Source of the DNA: Chloroflexota bacterium
GTDB taxonomy: Bacteria; Chloroflexota; UBA11872; VXOZ01
Reading direction: 5' to 3'
Assembly: GCA_028874195.1 (NCBI GenBank)
Contig: JAPPLM010000028.1
Span: forward strand, 1-64,000
DNA length: 64,000 bases
Positions 60,669-64,000 of the stretch are shown one piece after another (position 1 is the stretch's first letter; every line of letters starts with the position of its first letter). The notes below the pieces were generated by a model, which saw only the letters and a program-made list of their open reading frames with translations, did no database searches and had not been told where the DNA came from. Position numbers and translations under genes: made by a program.

Positions 60669-62033
60669 GTGCTGGTGACGCCACCGCCTAATCCTAAAGG
60701 CTACGAGCGACGGCGCAAGTCTGGATCTTCCTTTGTCCTTGCGGGCGGTTTTGCAGCCCTCATTGCATTGGGAACGTTCTTTCTCATGCTGCCAGTGGCT
60801 ACGGCGCCTGGCAACACTACCTCTTTGGTCGATGCGCTCTTCACCGCCACGTCGGCTGTATGCGTGACCGGCTTGGTCGTGGTGGATACCGCGGAGCACT
60901 GGACAACCTTCGGCCACGTTGTCATTCTTGCGCTCATTCAGCTTGGCGGCTTTGGCTTCATGACCAGCTCGATCTTGTTGTTCATGCTGCTCGGACAACG
61001 GATTCGGCTGCGTCAGCAAGTCCTTATGCGCGAGGCGCTCAACCTATCGGGAATTGGCGGCATCGTCGGTATAACGCGCAATATTGCCATCTGGACCATC
61101 CTTGTGGAGGCCCTAGGCATTTTGGCGCTTTCCCTCTACTTTGCGCAAAACAACGATCCCTCCAGGGCATTTTGGCTGGGGTTGTTTCACGGCATATCGG
61201 CATTCAACAATGCTGGCTTCGACCTCATGGGCAGCTTTTCCAGCCTGACGAACTTTCGCAGGGAGGAGTTTCTCCTCATTGTGATTGGGGCACTGGTTGT
61301 GCTTGGCAGCACAGGCTACGTGCTGTTCCAGGATGTGGGGAAGTCACGGCGCTGGGTACGCTTCAGCCTCGAAACCAAGCTGATTTTGATCGTGACCGGC
61401 GCGTTGTGGCTCATCGGAGGCTTGGCGTTCTTCTGGCGCGAGCGTACCAATCCGCTCACGTTGGCCGGGGAAGTGTGGCACGTTCAACTGGTTGACACCT
61501 TCTTCCATAGCATTGCCGCCCGCACGGCCGGCTTCGTGACAATTCCGGTCGGTAACATGACTGAGGATACGACCTTCCTGACAATGGTACTGATGCTTAT
61601 CGGCGGCGCGCCGGGATCGACGGCTGGAGGTATTAAGGTAACTACGTTTGCCGTTCTCGTCGTGACGATTTTAGCGGTGATGCGCGGGCGGATGCGAACT
61701 ACGATCTTGCGTCGGAAGATTCCGCAAGAAGTGGTATTCCGCTCACTTGCCATTATCTCATTGGCTGTCTTGCTGCTCATTGCGGTAAGTTGGCTGCTCG
61801 CTGACTTCGAGCCATTTGGGTTTCTTCCCGTGCTCTTCGAAGCCGCGTCGGCGCTGGGCACTGTAGGCATGTCGTATGGCATTACACCGCAGTTGCATGA
61901 CGCAAGCCGTCTGGTCCTCGTCATTGCCATGTTCATAGGGCGCCTCGGCCCCCTTACCCTAATACTGCTGCTTGCGCAGAAACACTATCGTGACCACTTA
62001 GAGTATCCTAGTGAAACGGTGCGCGTGGGATAG
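60669..62033 (+). CDS. TrkH/KtrB-family potassium uptake channel subunit
   Basis: 454-residue membrane channel for potassium uptake with eight or more spans in four repeats. The filter regions are visible: SAVCVTGLVVVD, SAFNNAGFDL, ARTAGFVTIP and SALGTVGMS, each with the expected glycine. The start is a GTG at 60669, or one at 60675, without a strong ribosome site. The gating subunit gene follows 10 bases after the stop. Length and filter match KtrB as well as TrkH. Confidence 0.9.
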   Translation: MLVTPPPNPKGYERRRKSGSSFVLAGGFAALIALGTFFLMLPVATAPGNTTSLVDALFTATSAVCVTGLVVVDTAEHWTTFGHVVILALIQLGGFGFMTSSILLFMLLGQRIRLRQQVLMREALNLSGIGGIVGITRNIAIWTILVEALGILALSLYFAQNNDPSRAFWLGLFHGISAFNNAGFDLMGSFSSLTNFRREEFLLIVIGALVVLGSTGYVLFQDVGKSRRWVRFSLETKLILIVTGALWLIGGLAFFWRERTNPLTLAGEVWHVQLVDTFFHSIAARTAGFVTIPVGNMTEDTTFLTMVLMLIGGAPGSTAGGIKVTTFAVLVVTILAVMRGRMRTTILRRKIPQEVVFRSLAIISLAVLLLIAVSWLLADFEPFGFLPVLFEAASALGTVGMSYGITPQLHDASRLVLVIAMFIGRLGPLTLILLLAQKHYRDHLEYPSETVRVG

Positions 62034-62043
62034 GAGTGAGAAC

Positions 62044-62712
62044 ATGCCGACTTTGTCGAAGACGTCGAAACAGCAGATTGCCGTCATTGGATTGGGACGC
62101 TTTGGCTCAAGCGCCGCAATACAGCTTGCCAGCTTGGGTTACGATGTGTTGGGTGTAGACAAGAATGCGGACCTCGTGGAGAACATGTCCGACGAGCTGA
62201 CGCATGTGGTACGCGCTGATACCTCCAATGAAGGCGCGTTGGAAGAGCTTGGCATTCGCAACTTCGACGTGGTCGTAGTCGGCATCAGCTCGGATGTGCA
62301 GAGCAGTATTGTCACGACGCTCATTCTCAAGCATCTTGACGTGCCGTATGTCATAGCGAAAGCGCGCGACGAATTGCATGGTGAGATTCTGGATAGGATC
62401 GGTGCGGACAAGGTGGTTTATCCGGAACATGAAGCCGGGCTGCGCATCTCCCATACGTTTATTTCACATGCCATACTCGACTATGTGGAGGTTGTTCCAG
62501 GCTACGGCGTGAGCAAGATCCGCGTGCCCGATCGCTTTGTGGGCCGGTCTTTGCAGGTACTCGGCCTTGACGAAGAGAGCGGACTGCGCGTGCTGATGAT
62601 TGGGCGCAATAAGAGTGTTATATACGATCCCTATCCCAGCGAGCGCTTGCAAGATGGTGACGTCTTGATGCTGGTAGGCGAAGACCGCTACCTCAGTGAA
62701 ATGGAGTTGTAA
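62044..62712 (+). CDS. TrkA/KtrA-family RCK regulatory subunit
   Basis: 222 residues from ATG 62044 (GGAGTGAG upstream). The N-terminal Rossmann-type RCK domain has IAVIGLGRFGSSAAIQL and GVDKNADLVENM for nucleotide binding. The C-terminal TrkA_C domain (VSKIRVPDRFVGRSLQVLGL) follows. It forms a ring below the channel encoded just upstream and gates it in response to nucleotides. Confidence 0.93.
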   Translation: MPTLSKTSKQQIAVIGLGRFGSSAAIQLASLGYDVLGVDKNADLVENMSDELTHVVRADTSNEGALEELGIRNFDVVVVGISSDVQSSIVTTLILKHLDVPYVIAKARDELHGEILDRIGADKVVYPEHEAGLRISHTFISHAILDYVEVVPGYGVSKIRVPDRFVGRSLQVLGLDEESGLRVLMIGRNKSVIYDPYPSERLQDGDVLMLVGEDRYLSEMEL

Positions 62713-63262
62713 GGCCAGGCCCTTGGCGGCGCTCGTGCTCTGCGAGTCACTCATGGTGGTACGGAAAACCTACGTGTGGAAGCGTGGCGAGGTTTTCCAC
62801 TAGTAAGGTGTCCTGCACCTCTTCAATCAGGTTGTGATGACACTTGTGGAGAGAAAGTGGCGTCCTATGCTTGACAAGCGCAACGCTATATGGTTAATTG
62901 GTAATTAGAGAGGGCGGGAGCCCTCGAAACGGCACGAAAGGAGGGAGGTGAGCCATGAGAGGTTTGCGCTTGCCGCTCGATAATCCGAGAGTGCTGTATT
63001 GTGTTTGGCAAGTGGACAATTAACCCTCCATCCGCGAGACAGCACGGAGGATAGATGCGGGTGGAGGGCAAAAGACAGGGCGTCGGGTTTCGCCTCTCGA
63101 CCGGTAGTATTGGTTGCACGTGTATGTCGGGCAGCCGAACTGATACCAGTGCCCAGGGTTAGGGCGATGAAAAAGGCGGAATTACGGCCCGACCCAGAAA
63201 TGGAAGCGAACGCACCTCGGCCATGCCGGGGTGCGTTCTTGATTGCGTAGTGAGAGTTTGAC
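62713..63262. other. 550-base region with a small ORF and RNA-like structure
   Basis: It has one short frame with a very strong ribosome site (listed separately) and a hairpin GAACGCACC...GGTGCGTTC (63210-63241) with weak T richness after it. Purine-rich and GC-rich blocks alternate in a way that looks structured. It may be a leader or small RNA ahead of the DUF971 gene. Confidence 0.5.
62955..63023 (+). CDS. Candidate 22-residue small ORF with a strong ribosome site
   Basis: ATG at 62955 follows AAAGGAGGGAGG (62937-62949) and encodes MRGLRLPLDNPRVLYCVWQV plus Asp-Asn before TAA. The ribosome site is stronger than those of most real genes here. There is no homologue that I recognise. It could be a leader peptide controlling the downstream DUF971 gene, or simply purine-rich RNA. 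Confidence 0.4.
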   Translation: MRGLRLPLDNPRVLYCVWQVDN

Positions 63263-63595
63263 ATGAGGGACATGCGGGCACGCACGCCAGCCGTAATCAC
63301 ACGCGGTGAGGAAGACCGCGCGCTTGTGATTACATGGCGCGATGGACACGTCAGCCGCTACGACTGGGACGATCTGCGTCGTTTGTGTCCTTGTGCGCTC
63401 TGCGCCGGTGAGATGGATATACCCGGCTCGATGCATGCCGGTGTGATCCTCACAGCGGCGCAGACGTTCCTGGAGTCCATCGAGCAGGTGGGCAGCTATG
63501 CGATTCGCTTTCAATGGGAAGACGGCCACAACACGGGCATTTACACCTTCGACGGACTGCGCGAGGGGTGTCCGTGTTGCGCAGAATCAGAGTAG
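63263..63595 (+). CDS. DUF971-family protein
   Basis: 110-residue protein of the DUF971 (gamma-butyrobetaine hydroxylase N-terminal-like) family. The hallmark is GHVSRYDWDDLRRLCPCALC, followed by YAIRFQWEDGHNTGIYTFD. It carries two cysteine clusters, CPCALC and CPCC near the C-terminus. DUF971 proteins are often linked to iron-sulfur assembly proteins of the Mrp/ApbC type. The start follows GTGAGAG. Confidence 0.87.
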   Translation: MRDMRARTPAVITRGEEDRALVITWRDGHVSRYDWDDLRRLCPCALCAGEMDIPGSMHAGVILTAAQTFLESIEQVGSYAIRFQWEDGHNTGIYTFDGLREGCPCCAESE

Positions 63596-63701
63596 TGTGG
63601 TGCAGGTTTGAGGTTCTGCGCGGTGTGGGGAGACTTTCGCGGTGGCGGCTTGGTGTAGCCGAGAGGCATTTCGCTACGCCGAGTTTTTACTGCCGATTGG
63701 C

Positions 63702-64000
63702 CTAGGCATCGAGGTAGAGCGTTGCGCTTGGACAGAGCTCTTGCAAAGGACACTCGCCGCACGCCGGCTTGCGGGCGGTGCAAAGGGCGCGGCCGTGGTG
63801 GATGAGCAGATGTCCAATATCTATCCAATCGGACTGGGGTACGACTTCCATGAGGTCGCGCTCGATCTTGGTGGGGTCCTTTTGGCGGGTTAGTTTGAGG
63901 CGCTGGGACAGGCGCGAGACGTGCGTATCGACTACGATCCCGTCGGCAATCTGGAAAGCCACGCCGAGCACGACGTTCGCGGTCTTGCGTGCCACGCCGG
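63702..64000 (-). CDS. nth: Endonuclease III, C-terminal part (gene cut by the window end)
   Basis: DNA glycosylase/lyase that removes oxidised pyrimidines. Only the last 99 or so codons are inside the window. They include the end of the helix-hairpin-helix with the catalytic lysine (GVARKTANVVL), the catalytic aspartate in VDTHVSRL, and the iron-sulfur cluster cysteines C-x6-C-x2-C-x5-C in CTARKPACGECPLQELC. The true start lies beyond position 64000. Confidence 0.93.
   Translation of the reverse strand, partial: GVARKTANVVLGVAFQIADGIVVDTHVSRLSQRLKLTRQKDPTKIERDLMEVVPQSDWIDIGHLLIHHGRALCTARKPACGECPLQELCPSATLYLDA

Noticed and set aside
62713-63262. CRISPR, tRNA or known ribosomal RNA in the largest intergenic regions
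   Set aside because: No regularly spaced direct repeats, no T-loop GTTCGA block with an acceptor stem and no rRNA-like sequence were seen here or in the other gaps.
1-64000. Prophage, integrative element or insertion sequence
   Set aside because: No integrase, transposase, phage structural gene, tRNA-adjacent attachment repeat or clear change of base composition was found. The accessory genes look like chromosomal metabolic genes.

Overview
The window is 64 kb of GC-rich bacterial chromosome with dense gene packing, no rRNA or tRNA that I can see, no CRISPR array, no transposase and no phage genes. The gene set is a tryptophan T-box, an archaeal-type phosphoglycerate mutase next to selA, type II glutamine synthetase, DUF815, DUF2089 and FmdB proteins, plus many sulfatases, Gfo/Idh oxidoreductases and sugar ABC transporters. 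This fits a Chloroflexota-like heterotroph, perhaps a marine or host-associated one that feeds on sulfated or aminated sugars. The assignment is an inference from gene content and no marker gene proves it.

Layout. 0.1-3.6 kb: trpE-trpG-trpD on the minus strand behind a promoter and a tryptophan-specific T-box. 3.6-18.9 kb: sugar catabolism, with a polysaccharide deacetylase-like lipoprotein, a KDPG-type aldolase, a PfkB sugar kinase, a decayed Nudix-like protein, a SelA-fold PLP enzyme, a creatininase-family hydrolase, a Gfo/Idh oxidoreductase, a tandem-duplicated alpha/beta hydrolase, a TIM-barrel isomerase, a sulfatase and a sugar-binding lipoprotein. 19.0-24.9 kb: a DUF815 ATPase, a second sulfatase and two recently duplicated Gfo/Idh genes. 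25.0-29.0 kb: a three-subunit xanthine-dehydrogenase-type molybdoenzyme. 29.2-36.0 kb: glutamine synthetase II, FmdB, a HAD phosphatase, a DapB-like dehydrogenase, a Fe-S RecB-like nuclease, a 1 kb gene-poor stretch and an FGE-fold protein.

36.2-47.7 kb is the most unusual region: a tightly packed seven-gene plus-strand operon. It encodes a 1035-residue solute-binding protein fused to two carbohydrate-binding-like modules, two separate pairs of sugar ABC permeases, a secreted NHL-propeller/TPR/Yip1 membrane protein, and a DUF5696 TIM-barrel protein whose barrel is interrupted by a transmembrane hairpin. No ATPase is encoded. I read it as a membrane-bound glycan capture, processing and import machine. 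Its substrate is unknown.

48.0-64.0 kb is mostly housekeeping: a penicillin-binding DD-carboxypeptidase, a DUF2089/DUF4097 regulator pair with a consensus promoter, moaA with a structured leader, apgM-selA, a peroxiredoxin, a DUF3604 protein, a GHL6-like glycosidase, TrkH-TrkA potassium uptake, a small-ORF/RNA-like intergenic region, a DUF971 protein and the C-terminal part of endonuclease III running off the right edge. Several families of short intergenic palindromes are scattered through the window.
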